A stretch of DNA of 64,000 nt from Pelagimonas sp. (GTDB lineage Bacteria; Pseudomonadota; Alphaproteobacteria; Rhodobacterales; Rhodobacteraceae), in the NCBI GenBank assembly GCA_025210455.1, contig JAOARQ010000017.1, forward strand, positions 124,001-188,000. The letters run 5' to 3'. A program made the translations under genes and the position numbers. The notes beneath the pieces were generated by a model. That model saw only the letters and a program-made list of their open reading frames with translations, made no database searches and was not told the origin of the DNA. Below are positions 55,769-64,000 of this stretch, piece by piece (positions within the stretch are counted from its first letter, which is position 1; each line of letters starts with the position of its first letter).

Positions 55769-56716
55769 ATGAAAGACGCAACATTTGCAAATCTTGGAAA
55801 ATTTCAGGATCCGCTGGTAACAGCCAAAGGTGAAACCCGGGCAACTGTCGCGCTGACCAATCCACAAACGCTGTGGTTTAACACGGGCACACTATGCAAC
55901 ATCGAATGTGTAAACTGCTATATCCTGTCGTCGCCCAAGAACGACCAACTGGTTTATCTGACCGCCGATGAGGTGGAAACCTATCTGGTCCAACTGGAAG
56001 AACGAGACTGGGGCGTCACTGAAATCGGCTTTACTGGGGGCGAACCCTTTATGAACCCGGCCATGATCGATATGGCCCGCCGATCACTGGCGCGCGGCTA
56101 TAAGGTGCTGATCCTGACCAATGCCATGCTGCCGATGATGCGCAAATCTGTACGTGCCGGTCTGGCGGACCTGCAGGCCGAATATGGTGATAAACTCACC
56201 CTGCGCATTTCGCTTGATCACTGGAGCAGCGAACATCACGACACTGAACGTGGCAAAGGCGCGTTTGAGAAATCTCTCACCGGAATGCGCTGGCTACGCG
56301 ACACCGGTATCGCCATGGATGTGGCAGGCCGCACCGTCTGGGGCGAAACCGAAGTGGAAGGTCGCGAAGGCTATGCGCGTCTCTTTGCCAAAGAAGGCTT
56401 TGATATTGACGCCATGAACCCAGGGCAAACCGTGCTGTTTCCTGAAATGGATGCTCAGGTCGAAGTGCCGGAAATCACCACCGAATGCTGGGGCATCCTG
56501 AACAAGTCTCCGAATGATGTCATGTGCGCCTCGTCGCGCATGGTGGTCAAACGCAAAGGCGCCGACAGCCCGGCGGTCTTGGCCTGCACCCTGCTGGCCT
56601 ATGAAGAACAGTTTGAACTGGGCACAACGTTGGAAGAGGCTGAAAAACCTGTCGCGCTTAATCACCCGCATTGTGCGAAATTCTGCGTTTTGGGCGGTGC
56701 AAGCTGTTCGGCATAG
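55769..56716 (+). CDS. Radical SAM protein with SPASM-like C-terminal cysteines
   Basis: Radical SAM enzyme of 315 residues. The cluster motif is C43-NIE-C47-VN-C50, followed by IGFTGGEPFMNP (GGEP motif). The C-terminal third has several Cys (ECWGI, VMCASSR, VLACTLL, HPHCAKFCVLGGASCSA), a pattern for extra FeS clusters as in SPASM or twitch domains. No precursor peptide gene is next to it, apart from a 54-residue zinc-ribbon protein on the other strand. The substrate is unknown. AGAGGC lies upstream of the ATG. Confidence 0.88.
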   Translation: MKDATFANLGKFQDPLVTAKGETRATVALTNPQTLWFNTGTLCNIECVNCYILSSPKNDQLVYLTADEVETYLVQLEERDWGVTEIGFTGGEPFMNPAMIDMARRSLARGYKVLILTNAMLPMMRKSVRAGLADLQAEYGDKLTLRISLDHWSSEHHDTERGKGAFEKSLTGMRWLRDTGIAMDVAGRTVWGETEVEGREGYARLFAKEGFDIDAMNPGQTVLFPEMDAQVEVPEITTECWGILNKSPNDVMCASSRMVVKRKGADSPAVLACTLLAYEEQFELGTTLEEAEKPVALNHPHCAKFCVLGGASCSA

Positions 56717-56735
56717 GGACAGGCCGTATCAACTG

Positions 56736-56760
56736 GCCCGGAAATCAGTGTATTCCGGGC
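56736..56760. terminator. Hairpin after the radical SAM gene
   Basis: GCCCGGAA (56736-56743) pairs with TTCCGGGC (56753-56760). No clear T-run; termination role uncertain. Confidence 0.5.
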
Positions 56761-56772
56761 TGCCCCCCCGTG

Positions 56773-56937
56773 TCAGACCACGTACAACGCGCCCACAACC
56801 CCAGACGCCGCGGCAAGCGACAGCCAAAACCCCAAACGGTTCAAAAGTGATGTTTCGGCAAAACAATAAGAACAATGGCGACGGCCAAACCTGTTCTTAT
56901 AGTTGCATTTTTCGCATGTAACTAGACGCATAGACAT
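56773..56937 (-). CDS. Small zinc-ribbon protein with one C-terminal membrane helix
   Basis: Protein of about 54 residues. Two CxxC pairs (TCEKCNYKNRFGRRHCSYCF) form a zinc-ribbon or rubredoxin-like knuckle. A single membrane helix (about 32-52) ends the chain, WLSLAAASGVVGALYVV. Two in-frame starts are close together (ATG at 56937 and 56931). Its sequence pattern is too regular to be a random frame, but I do not know a family. Convergent with the radical SAM gene, about 55 bases away. Confidence 0.6.
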   Translation of the reverse strand: MSMRLVTCEKCNYKNRFGRRHCSYCFAETSLLNRLGFWLSLAAASGVVGALYVV

Positions 56938-57123
56938 AAACCGGATCCACTCAAAACACTCACGCATTGATTGTAGCTTCTCTCATCAGAAAAGTCAGAC
57001 AACAAGGCATAAAGTGGTAAATCTTTTTAAGTGCGATCACCCCTCCCCCAAAGTTGTCGCCACGGTTCCATTGCATCCGTGCTTAGCACATGGCACCAAA
57101 ATAAAAACGGGGAAAACTCAACC

Positions 57124-58065
57124 ATGACGTTCAAAAAGATCATCATCGACACGGATCCGGGGCAAGATGACGCTGTGGCGATCCTCTTGGCGCTGGCCTC
57201 GCCTGAAAACATGGCGATTCTTGGCATTACAACGGTTGCAGGCAATGTGCCGATTGATCTGACCACCCGAAACGCGCGGATTGTCTGCGAACTGGCTAAA
57301 AAATCAGAAACAGCCATTTATCAGGGCTGTGATCGCCCCCTGGCGCATACGCTGGTCACGGCAGAACATGTTCATGGCAAAACAGGTTTGGATGGCCCGG
57401 TGCTGCCCGAGCCCACAATGCCAGTTCAGGATCAGCATGCGGTTGATTTCATCATAGAAACCCTGCGCCGCGAACCTGCCGGAACGGTCACACTTTGCCC
57501 GCTGGGACCACTGACCAATATTGCGACAGCATTGCAAAAGGCCCCGGATATCGCAGAGCGCATTCAGGAAATCGTTCTGATGGGCGGGGCCTATTTCGAG
57601 GTAGGCAACATCACCCCCGCCGCCGAATTCAACATCTATGTTGATCCGGAAGCGGCCGAAATCGTCTTTGCCTGCGGCGCGCCCATCACCGTGATGCCAC
57701 TGGATGTGACCCATAAGGCGCTGGTCACCCAACCGCGCAATGATGCCTTTCGTGCCCTGAACACCCCGGTAGGCATCGCTGTTGCCGAGATGACCGATTT
57801 CTTTGAGCGCTTTGACCGCGAAAAATACGGCTCGGACGGGGCGCCGCTGCATGACCCATGCGTGATCGCCTATCTCATTGATCCAGACATGTTCAGCGGC
57901 CGTCAGATCAATGTGGAAATCGAAACCAAATCAGAGCTGACACGCGGCATGACCGTTGCAGACTGGTGGCGTGTCACGGATCGCAAGGCCAACGCCCTGT
58001 TCATCGGGGATCTCGATGCAGATCGTTTCTTTGCCCTGCTGGCCGAACGGCTGGGCAGGCTATGA
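57124..58065 (+). CDS. Nucleoside hydrolase (IunH type)
   Basis: Cleaves ribonucleosides to base and ribose. It has 313 residues. The calcium-binding N-terminal IIIDTDPGQDDAVAILLALASPE (short: DTDPGQDDA), active-site GNVPIDLTTRNA, MGGAYFEVGNITPAAEFNIYVDPEAA (short: AEFNIYVDPEA) and HDPCVIAYL all match. ATG chosen at 57124 after GGGGAAAA; the frame upstream is not family-like. Its stop overlaps the GNAT gene. Confidence 0.94.
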   Translation: MTFKKIIIDTDPGQDDAVAILLALASPENMAILGITTVAGNVPIDLTTRNARIVCELAKKSETAIYQGCDRPLAHTLVTAEHVHGKTGLDGPVLPEPTMPVQDQHAVDFIIETLRREPAGTVTLCPLGPLTNIATALQKAPDIAERIQEIVLMGGAYFEVGNITPAAEFNIYVDPEAAEIVFACGAPITVMPLDVTHKALVTQPRNDAFRALNTPVGIAVAEMTDFFERFDREKYGSDGAPLHDPCVIAYLIDPDMFSGRQINVEIETKSELTRGMTVADWWRVTDRKANALFIGDLDADRFFALLAERLGRL

Positions 58066-58508
58066 GCCTGCTGCATCTGGCCGGACCTGCGGATATGGAA
58101 AGGCTGTTGAAACTGGTCACAGCCTTTCATGAGGAAATGGGGTTCACCCTGCGCCCGGAACAACGCCAAGCCGCGATTGAGCCCCTGCTGGAAGGATCCC
58201 CCCATGGGGCAATCTGGTTGATTGGCCCGCGCAAGGCCCCGGTGGGCTATCTGGCGATCACCTTTACATGGTCGCTGGGGTTTGGCCGGCTTGAGGGCTG
58301 TCTGGATGAATTTTTCATCCGCCCCACCGTGCGCAAACGCGGCATGGGCAGCGAAGCTCTGATGGCGATTTCCAAGGCTCTCTCCGAGGCAGGCGTTCAG
58401 GCGCTGTCGCTGGAGGTTGCCAAAACTGACGAAACCACCATCCGCCTATACGAACGCGCGCGGTTTGAACCGCGCGCGCACTACGTCAAAATGACAAAGA
58501 AGCTTTAG
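58062..58508 (+). CDS. GNAT N-acetyltransferase
   Basis: Acetyl-CoA-dependent acyltransferase of 148 residues. Motifs: GFTLRPEQRQ, YLAITFTWSLGFGRLEGCLDEFFIRP (short: ECLDEFFI-type LDEFFIRPTVRKRGMGS, acetyl-CoA loop) and ETTIRLYERARFEPRAHYVKMTK (short: RLYERARFEPR). Overlaps the nucleoside hydrolase by ATGA. Substrate unknown. Confidence 0.9.
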   Translation: MSLLHLAGPADMERLLKLVTAFHEEMGFTLRPEQRQAAIEPLLEGSPHGAIWLIGPRKAPVGYLAITFTWSLGFGRLEGCLDEFFIRPTVRKRGMGSEALMAISKALSEAGVQALSLEVAKTDETTIRLYERARFEPRAHYVKMTKKL

Positions 58509-58517
58509 CGCCCCTGT

Positions 58518-60518
58518 TCAACGCACCTGCCCCTTACGGTGCTTCTTAGGAGCCGCCGCCTTGGCTTCGGCGGCGCGGGCTTTGTTTTTCTTGCTGTTGG
58601 GCTTGCCTTTGGGCGGCGGCGGCCCTTTGGGTTTTGAACGTGTCAGCGGTGCATCGCCGCCCTTAGCTTTATCCGAAAACTTTGCCCCATGGCGCGGCTT
58701 GCGATCTGCGCTGCCTTCTTCCTTTTTCGGGCGGTTAAAGCCGCCTTCTGAGGCTGGTTTGGTCTTGGATTTGGGATCCACAGTGGCCGGTTTCTCGCGG
58801 CGGGGGCGCTCATCGCGCGGGGCCTTGCCCCTATGCTCTTCGCGGGGACCACCACGCCGGTCAAACCGATCATCACGGCCACCGGGTTTGCCACCAAACT
58901 TGCCACCCGGACGGCGACCGCCAGCGGGCTTACCGCGCCCTGTACGCTCGTCTTCTGGCACCTCATCGGTTTGCGCCAGCATAAGACCCGGCTCCAGCTC
59001 CAGCTTGCTGCCAAGCGCTTCGGCCAAGCCCGGAACCGCGCTTTCGCGCAGCTGTACATAACTTTGATCTTTCTTCACCCGGATCGCGCCAATGTCGCCC
59101 TTGTTGACCCGCGCATTGCGGCAGAGCATCGGCACCAGATTGCGTGGGCCGATATTCTGTTCGCGCCCGCCATTCACCATGAACCAGACCGAAGCGCCAA
59201 ACTCTTCGCGCGGGGCCGGTTTCATATTGGGATCTGACAGCTCTTCCGGGGCCGAGCGGGTGGCGCGTAGCAAACGCAGATAAGATGTCGCCAGTTTTTG
59301 CGGCGAGAAGCTTTCCAGCAGTTTCTCAACAGCGGGCAGTTCCGTTTCGGTTGTGCCCTCTTCCCAGATCGGATCCGCCAGCATCCGCTGCTCATCTTTG
59401 GCGCGCACTTCATCCGCAGATGGCGCTGTGCCCCACTCTGCTTTCAGCTTGGCCCAGCCCAGCAGGCGATGCGCCTTTTTCTGGGTTTTCTTGGTCACCA
59501 CCAGCGCCGAGACCCCTTTGCGCCCCGCGCGGCCCGTCCGGCCAGAGCGGTGCAGCAGGGTTTCATGGCTTGACGGCAGTTCCGCATGGACAACCAGATC
59601 CAGCATCGGCAGGTCAATCCCGCGCGCCGCCACATCGGTGGCTACACAGACCTGCGCCCGACCGTCGCGCATGGCCTGCAACGCATTGGTGCGCTCGGAC
59701 TGGGTCAGTTCCCCAGACAGGGCCACAACATTGAACCCACGGTTTGACAGACGCGTCGTCAGGCGGGCCACCATCGCGCGGGTATTGGCAAAGACAATCG
59801 CGTTGGGGGCCTCGTAGAACCGCAGCGTGTTGATCACCGCATTGTCCACGTCACGATCAGCGATCAGCATGGCGCGATAATCGATATCCGCGTGCTGCGG
59901 GGTCTCGGATTTGGTGACAATCCGATGCGCATCTTTCTGATAGCTTTTCGCCAGCTCTCCGATGGATTTCGGAACCGTGGCAGAAAACAGCAGGGTCTGG
60001 CGATCTTCCGGGGCTTCCCCGAGAATGAACTCCAGGTCTTCGCGAAAGCCAAGGTCCAGCATTTCGTCCGCTTCGTCCAGCACCACCGCACGCAGCTGGC
60101 TCAGATCAATCGCGCCTTTCATGATGTGATCACGCAGACGACCGGGCGTCGCCGCCACGATATGCGCCCCGCGCGACAGCGCCCGGCGTTCGTCGCGAAT
60201 ATCCATGCCGCCCACACATGACGCCATCACCGCGCCCGCTTTTTCATACAGCCAGCTCAGTTCGCGTTTGACCTGAAGCGCCAGTTCGCGGGTGGGCGCA
60301 ATCACCAGCGCCAACGGCGCTTCCGGCGCTTCAAAGCGGTCCGCATCCAGAATGGTATCCGCAATCGCCAGACCAAAGCCCAAGGTCTTGCCCGAACCGG
60401 TCTGCGCCGAAACCAACAGGTCAGCGCCGGCATATTCAGGGGCCAGAACCGCTTCTTGCACAGGGGTCAATGACGAATAGCCACGCGCATCCAGCGCGTC
60501 ACGGAGGGTCTGTTTCAC
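58518..60518 (-). CDS. DEAD-box RNA helicase with DbpA-like domain and basic tail
   Basis: ATP-dependent RNA helicase of 666 residues, starting at a GTG with AGGAAAGAGAAG upstream. Motifs in order: Q motif LTPVQEAVL, AQTGSGKT, PTRELA, DEAD (VVLDEADEMLD), SAT, and HRSGRTGRAG. A DbpA-like RNA-binding domain (about 440-520) follows, with RNLVPMLCRNARVNKGDIGAIRV (short: RNLVPMLCRNARVNKGDIGA). The last 140 residues are Gly/Arg/Lys-rich with GGRRPGGKFGGKPGG. Likely roles are ribosome assembly and cold adaptation. A long divergent leader of over 200 bases precedes it. Confidence 0.93.
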   Translation of the reverse strand: MKQTLRDALDARGYSSLTPVQEAVLAPEYAGADLLVSAQTGSGKTLGFGLAIADTILDADRFEAPEAPLALVIAPTRELALQVKRELSWLYEKAGAVMASCVGGMDIRDERRALSRGAHIVAATPGRLRDHIMKGAIDLSQLRAVVLDEADEMLDLGFREDLEFILGEAPEDRQTLLFSATVPKSIGELAKSYQKDAHRIVTKSETPQHADIDYRAMLIADRDVDNAVINTLRFYEAPNAIVFANTRAMVARLTTRLSNRGFNVVALSGELTQSERTNALQAMRDGRAQVCVATDVAARGIDLPMLDLVVHAELPSSHETLLHRSGRTGRAGRKGVSALVVTKKTQKKAHRLLGWAKLKAEWGTAPSADEVRAKDEQRMLADPIWEEGTTETELPAVEKLLESFSPQKLATSYLRLLRATRSAPEELSDPNMKPAPREEFGASVWFMVNGGREQNIGPRNLVPMLCRNARVNKGDIGAIRVKKDQSYVQLRESAVPGLAEALGSKLELEPGLMLAQTDEVPEDERTGRGKPAGGRRPGGKFGGKPGGRDDRFDRRGGPREEHRGKAPRDERPRREKPATVDPKSKTKPASEGGFNRPKKEEGSADRKPRHGAKFSDKAKGGDAPLTRSKPKGPPPPKGKPNSKKNKARAAEAKAAAPKKHRKGQVR

Positions 60519-60581
60519 AATCTTCTCTTTCCTGAGGATCGGCCCCAAGACGACACCTGCGCCAGCCATCGGGCCTGCAGC

Positions 60582-60621
60582 TTTGTATCGTGAAAGAGCA
60601 CCAAAGCGCACCTGATACAAA
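60582..60621. promoter_or_regulatory. Inverted repeat in the helicase/selO divergent spacer
   Basis: TTTGTATC (60582-60589) and GATACAAA (60614-60621) are perfect 8-bp arms with 24 bases between. It lies 64 bases upstream of the helicase GTG and could be a leader hairpin or operator. DEAD-box genes of cold shock often have structured leaders. Confidence 0.4.
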
Positions 60622-60733
60622 CTGCGCACCGGAATGTACAGGGGGTGCGGCGCTTTAACGTAAACGCACTTGTTTTCCCCCGGTCCCATGCCAGATAAGA
60701 TCTATCCAGATCACAGGTTTCAAGAGGCCCGCC

Positions 60734-62149
60734 ATGCTGACCATCCCCTTCGACAACAGCTATGCCCGCCTGCCTGACGGGTTTTATCACAAACAGCCTG
60801 CCGATCCGGTCAAAGCGCCTGAAATGATTGCCTTCAACCATGATCTGGCCACGGAACTGGGGATCACCGGTGCGGATGATCCTGATCTTGCGCTTTATTT
60901 TGCCGGCAATGCGATCCCGGCTGGGGCGGATCCCCTTGCGCAGCTTTATGCGGGGCATCAGTTTGGGCAGTACAACCCGCAACTGGGGGATGGACGCGCG
61001 CTGTTGTTGGGCGAAGTGATCGACACACAGGGGCAGCGCCGCGACATTCAGTTGAAGGGATCGGGCCAGACCCCATTTTCACGCCGGGGTGATGGGCGCG
61101 CCTGGCTGGGGCCTGTGCTGCGTGAATATGTGGTGTCTGAGGCGATGCACGCCCTTGGCATCCCCACCACCCGGGCGCTGGCGGCCGTGCGCAGCGGAGA
61201 CCCCGTCTACCGCGATACCGCCCTGCCCGGCGCTGTGCTGACCCGCGTGGCCAGCAGCCACATCCGCGTGGGCACCTTTCAGATCTTTGCCGCCCGGCAG
61301 GATTGGCAATCGCTGCAAACCCTGTTCGACTATACAGTGGATCGCCACTATCCACATGTCACGTCGCCCGCTCGGCTGCTGCAAGAGGTCTGCAATCGTC
61401 AAGCCAGCCTGATCATGCAGTGGCTGTCGGTGGGCTTTATCCATGGGGTGATGAACACCGACAATTGCACCCTGTCTGGCGAAACCATAGATTACGGCCC
61501 CTGCGCCTTTATGGAAGCCTATCAACCGGATACGGTGTTTTCTTCCATCGACCGCCACGGGCGCTATGCCTATGCGGCGCAGGCCGATGTCATCAGCTGG
61601 AACATGGCGCAGCTGGCCACCTCGCTGGTGCCACTGGTGCAAGACAGTGATGCTGCAATCAAAGAGTTCACCACCATCATCCACGGCATGCAAGACAGCC
61701 TGCGCCAGCACTGGGCACAGCGCTTTTCTGCCAAACTGGGGATCGCCAGCCCCACAGAGGACGACAAACAGCTGATTGGGGATCTGCTGATCCTGATGGA
61801 CGCCAATCAGGCGGATTTCACCAATACCTTCCGCGATCTGCCCACTGAGCACGCCGCCTTGCATTTCAAAGACACTGAGGGGTTTGCCAGCTGGCACGCA
61901 CGCTGGCAAAAACGCATCGAAAACGAGGACGCCCCATATGCGCTGATGTCTTCGGTCAACCCCGCCGTGATCCCACGCAATCACCGCATCGAAGAGATGA
62001 TCACCGCCGCCGTCGCAGGCGATGACAGCCTGTTTCACCGGTTGAACGCAGTTCTCGCCAGCCCCTATGCAGATCAGCCAGAACACAACGACCTGCGCGC
62101 GCCCGCCACACCAGAGACCGCCGTCAAAGCCACATTCTGCGGCACCTGA
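60734..62149 (+). CDS. selO: Protein adenylyltransferase SelO (YdiU/UPF0061)
   Basis: Pseudokinase-fold enzyme that transfers AMP to protein Ser, Thr or Tyr in redox regulation. It has 471 residues. Motifs: LYAGHQFGQYNPQLGDGRA, LKGSGQTPFSRRGDGRA, MHALGIPTTRALA and MNTDNCTLSGETIDYGPCAF with the metal-binding Asp residues. C469 near the end (TFCGT) sits where the human form has selenocysteine. A normal ATG start. Divergent from the helicase. Confidence 0.95.
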   Translation: MLTIPFDNSYARLPDGFYHKQPADPVKAPEMIAFNHDLATELGITGADDPDLALYFAGNAIPAGADPLAQLYAGHQFGQYNPQLGDGRALLLGEVIDTQGQRRDIQLKGSGQTPFSRRGDGRAWLGPVLREYVVSEAMHALGIPTTRALAAVRSGDPVYRDTALPGAVLTRVASSHIRVGTFQIFAARQDWQSLQTLFDYTVDRHYPHVTSPARLLQEVCNRQASLIMQWLSVGFIHGVMNTDNCTLSGETIDYGPCAFMEAYQPDTVFSSIDRHGRYAYAAQADVISWNMAQLATSLVPLVQDSDAAIKEFTTIIHGMQDSLRQHWAQRFSAKLGIASPTEDDKQLIGDLLILMDANQADFTNTFRDLPTEHAALHFKDTEGFASWHARWQKRIENEDAPYALMSSVNPAVIPRNHRIEEMITAAVAGDDSLFHRLNAVLASPYADQPEHNDLRAPATPETAVKATFCGT

Positions 62150-62275
62150 TCCCTTTTTCCCCGTGGACAGCCCTGCCCTGCCTGCGTCAAATCCGGGCAG
62201 ATATTTATTCCACCTTTGGCGCAGCGCCGGATTTCCGTCACTGTACCGATGGGAACGGCAAGGAAGGGACAGATT

Positions 62276-63088
62276 ATGGGTATGTTGGGCACATTGGCGA
62301 AAATGGCTGCAGGCTATGCGGCGGCCAAAGGCGTGGAAAAACTGACTTCGGGCGGCGGTCTTGGGGGATTGTTGGGCGGCAACGCGCAACTGCCCGCCTC
62401 AGAGCCAATCGCCGAAGCGCAATCGCAGATGGCCAATCTGATGGGCGACGGCAACCCTATGCAGGCGATGATGTCGATGTTTCAGGGCGGATCCGGCGAA
62501 GCGGCCAATCCGATGGAATCGATCATGCAGGCGGTTCAGGGGTCCGGCTTTGATCTGTCGGCCCTGACCGGTCAGGATCAGGATGGCGGCGCAGGCGGAT
62601 TGATGGGTCAGCTGGGTGGTGGCGCAGGCATCGCGGGCCTTCTGGCCGCTGCCGGAGGCGCAGCCGCAGCAGGCGGTAGCACCATGGGCGGCCTGCTGGA
62701 CGCTTTCAACACCAAAGACACCATGCCCGAACTGGAAGAAACCGCCGGGCTGATGTTACGGGCGATGATTCAGGCCGCCAAAGCCGATGGCGATATCGAC
62801 GAAGCAGAAAAGACCCGCATTCTGGATACGGTTGGGCAGGATGCGGATGCGCAGGACATTGCCTTTGTCCAGGAGCAACTGGCCGCCCCTCTGGATGCCG
62901 AAGCGCTAGCAGCAGATACCCCGCAGGCTCAGCGCGCGCAGGTCTATTCGGCCTCGCTGATGACCATTCAGGTCGATACCCAGGCCGAAGCGCAATATCT
63001 TGACACACTCGCCAAAGCCATGGGGCTGGATCAGGCCACTGTCAACGCGCTGCACATGCAGATGGGCATTCAGCCGCTCTATGCCTGA
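62276..63088 (+). CDS. Tellurite resistance TerB-like (DUF533) protein
   Basis: Protein of 270 residues. An N-terminal Gly/Ala helix (TLAKMAAGYAAAKGVEKL) is followed by a Met/Gly/Gln-rich stretch (about 30-160) of low complexity, then the helical TerB-like domain (about 165-270) with MIQAAKADGDIDEAEKTRIL, YSASLMTIQVDTQAEAQYL (short pieces). Acidic residues of the TerB metal site are in this part. ATG has AAGGAAGGGAC upstream. Function unknown; probably envelope-linked or membrane-adjacent. Confidence 0.88.
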   Translation: MGMLGTLAKMAAGYAAAKGVEKLTSGGGLGGLLGGNAQLPASEPIAEAQSQMANLMGDGNPMQAMMSMFQGGSGEAANPMESIMQAVQGSGFDLSALTGQDQDGGAGGLMGQLGGGAGIAGLLAAAGGAAAAGGSTMGGLLDAFNTKDTMPELEETAGLMLRAMIQAAKADGDIDEAEKTRILDTVGQDADAQDIAFVQEQLAAPLDAEALAADTPQAQRAQVYSASLMTIQVDTQAEAQYLDTLAKAMGLDQATVNALHMQMGIQPLYA

Positions 63089-63175
63089 TGGCTCTCCCCC
63101 CTGATCCACGAATTTACTTGGCTCGGGGGGGGACATTGCCTAAAGAGACGATCCAACGAAACCGGGGGACGGGCA

Positions 63176-63589
63176 ATGACAGATACCATCCTTGAGCGCT
63201 GCGCCGCAAAAGGGCTGCGCATGACAGAACAGCGTCGTGTGATCGCCGAGGTGCTGGAAACATCGCGTGATCACCCCGACGTCGAAGAACTCTATGCCCG
63301 CGCCGCAACCCGTGATCCGAATATCTCGATTGCCACGGTCTACCGCACGGTCAAACTGTTCGAAGAGGCTGGCATTCTGGAACGGGTTGATTTCGGGGAT
63401 GGCCGCGCCCGCTACGAAGACGCTGAACGCGAACATCATGACCACCTGATCGACCTGAGCACCGGCGATGTGATCGAATTTGTCGATCCCGAAATCGAAG
63501 CGCTTCAGGAAAAGATCGCCCAAAAGCTGGGCTATCGTCTGAAAGGCCACAAACTGGAACTGTACGGCGTGCCGATCAAGAAAGACTGA
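63176..63589 (+). CDS. Fur-family transcriptional regulator (Mur/Fur)
   Basis: Metal-dependent repressor of 137 residues. N-terminal winged helix: RMTEQRRVIAEVLETSRDHP and ISIATVYRTVKLFEEAG. The dimer domain has the metal His cluster EREHHDHLIDLSTGDVIEF. It lacks the CxxC pair of zinc-structural Fur. In Rhodobacterales this form usually acts on manganese (Mur) and iron genes. It stands alone with 87 bases before it. Confidence 0.9.
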   Translation: MTDTILERCAAKGLRMTEQRRVIAEVLETSRDHPDVEELYARAATRDPNISIATVYRTVKLFEEAGILERVDFGDGRARYEDAEREHHDHLIDLSTGDVIEFVDPEIEALQEKIAQKLGYRLKGHKLELYGVPIKKD

Positions 63590-63610
63590 GGCTGCGAACC
63601 GGGGCCGCAA

Positions 63611-64000
63611 CTATCCGAGCCGATAGGCCCCGGGGGCGGTGCCCGTCCAGCGTTTGAACGCCTTGTGAAAATTCGCGGCGGAGGAAAACCCGATATCCTG
63701 CGAAATCTCTTCGATGTTCTTGCGTCCCTCCTGTAAATCCCGGATCGCCAGATCACGCCGCAGCTCATCCTTGATTTCCTGAAACGAGGTCCCCTCGCCT
63801 TCCAGCCGCCGCATCAGGGTCCGCGGCGTGATGGTCAGCCAGGCTGCCGCATTGACCAGCTGGCAGTCTTCCCACTCCGATTGGTAAAGAAACTCACGCA
63901 CCTGCAACGACTGTGTGTGTTCGCGCAGATTGGTGAACATCCAGTCACGTGGGGCACGCTGCAGAAACTCATCCATCTCAGCCGCCGTGCGCGCCTGCGT
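63611..64000 (-). CDS. AraC-family regulator, partial: N-terminus outside window
   Basis: The visible C-terminal 129 residues hold an AraC/XylS DNA-binding domain with two helix-turn-helix parts: AAWLTITPRTLMRRLEGEGT and DIGFSSAANFHKAFKRWTG. The gene runs off the right edge. GTAPGAYR is the usual end of the domain. The effector domain cannot be seen, though the general layout fits the GlxA or OruR type with an N-terminal arabinose-binding-like region. Confidence 0.9.
   Translation of the reverse strand, partial: TQARTAAEMDEFLQRAPRDWMFTNLREHTQSLQVREFLYQSEWEDCQLVNAAAWLTITPRTLMRRLEGEGTSFQEIKDELRRDLAIRDLQEGRKNIEEISQDIGFSSAANFHKAFKRWTGTAPGAYRLG

Noticed and set aside
1-64000. CRISPR arrays, tRNA or rRNA genes, insertion sequences
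   Set aside because: No regularly spaced repeats, cloverleaf patterns with T-loop consensus, transposase motifs or terminal inverted repeats were found by reading.

Overview
The window is typical alphaproteobacterial chromosome, most likely from the marine Roseobacter group of Rhodobacterales. The grounds are: the nifR3(dusB)-ntrB-ntrC operon, a fused ispDF, DUF6456 and DUF6477 proteins facing each other, a three-enzyme upper sugar block (zwf-pgl-pgi), a GAAC-N7-GAAC type SOS box, a Fur/Mur regulator, many GTG starts and 4-bp ATGA/GTGA overlaps, and a moderately high GC content. I saw no tRNA, rRNA, CRISPR array, complete prophage or insertion sequence. A genus cannot be named from the sequence alone.

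Layout. 1-2.7 kb: dusB-ntrB-ntrC (minus; ntrC cut by the window edge), facing ispDF-pgpA-cinA (2.9-4.9 kb) across a spacer with a perfect 17-bp palindrome. 5-10.5 kb: single genes (RTX-tail-like membrane protein, MmgE/PrpD, ratA-like, hpt, lipA, peroxiredoxin) and a possible small RNA. 10.6-12.2 kb: a divergent DUF6456/DUF6477 pair that resembles the GafA regulatory locus of Rhodobacter gene transfer agents (GTA). 12.3-21.1 kb: a discontinuous corrinoid/one-carbon zone with an MttB-superfamily methyltransferase, a homocysteine S-methyltransferase, a stand-alone corrinoid protein and DUF1638. The last three look like pieces of a split B12-dependent methionine synthase. guaA, a YdcF protein, a monooxygenase-fold protein and a radical SAM protein lie between them.

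21.2-34 kb: a divergent polysaccharide deacetylase faces a long run trpG-trpD-ung-trpC-moaC-(GIY-YIG)-moeA-lexA, followed by comEC, gltX and gltA. ung and the GIY-YIG gene are embedded in the trp/moa run with overlapping ends. 34.4-36 kb holds a large acidic protein with no N-terminal signal, probably exported by a type I route.

36.1-45.9 kb is the most distinctive accessory locus: BCCT transporter, M19-fold protein lacking key metal ligands, aldehyde dehydrogenase, Ldh2-family oxidoreductase, DUF3726 protein and a 563-residue protein of unknown family, with divergent LysR and GbdR/GlxA-like regulators. It looks like uptake and catabolism of a quaternary-ammonium or similar zwitterionic compound. 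46-51.3 kb: enoyl-CoA hydratase, DUF2087, ccmF-ccmH, and a phage-type holin/GH108 muramidase pair like the GTA lysis module. 51.4-55.6 kb: zwf-pgl-pgi behind a LacI-family-type operator. 55.8-64 kb: a SPASM-like radical SAM protein, a tiny zinc-ribbon membrane protein, nucleoside hydrolase plus GNAT, a DEAD-box helicase, selO, a TerB-like protein, a Fur/Mur regulator and a cut AraC regulator.
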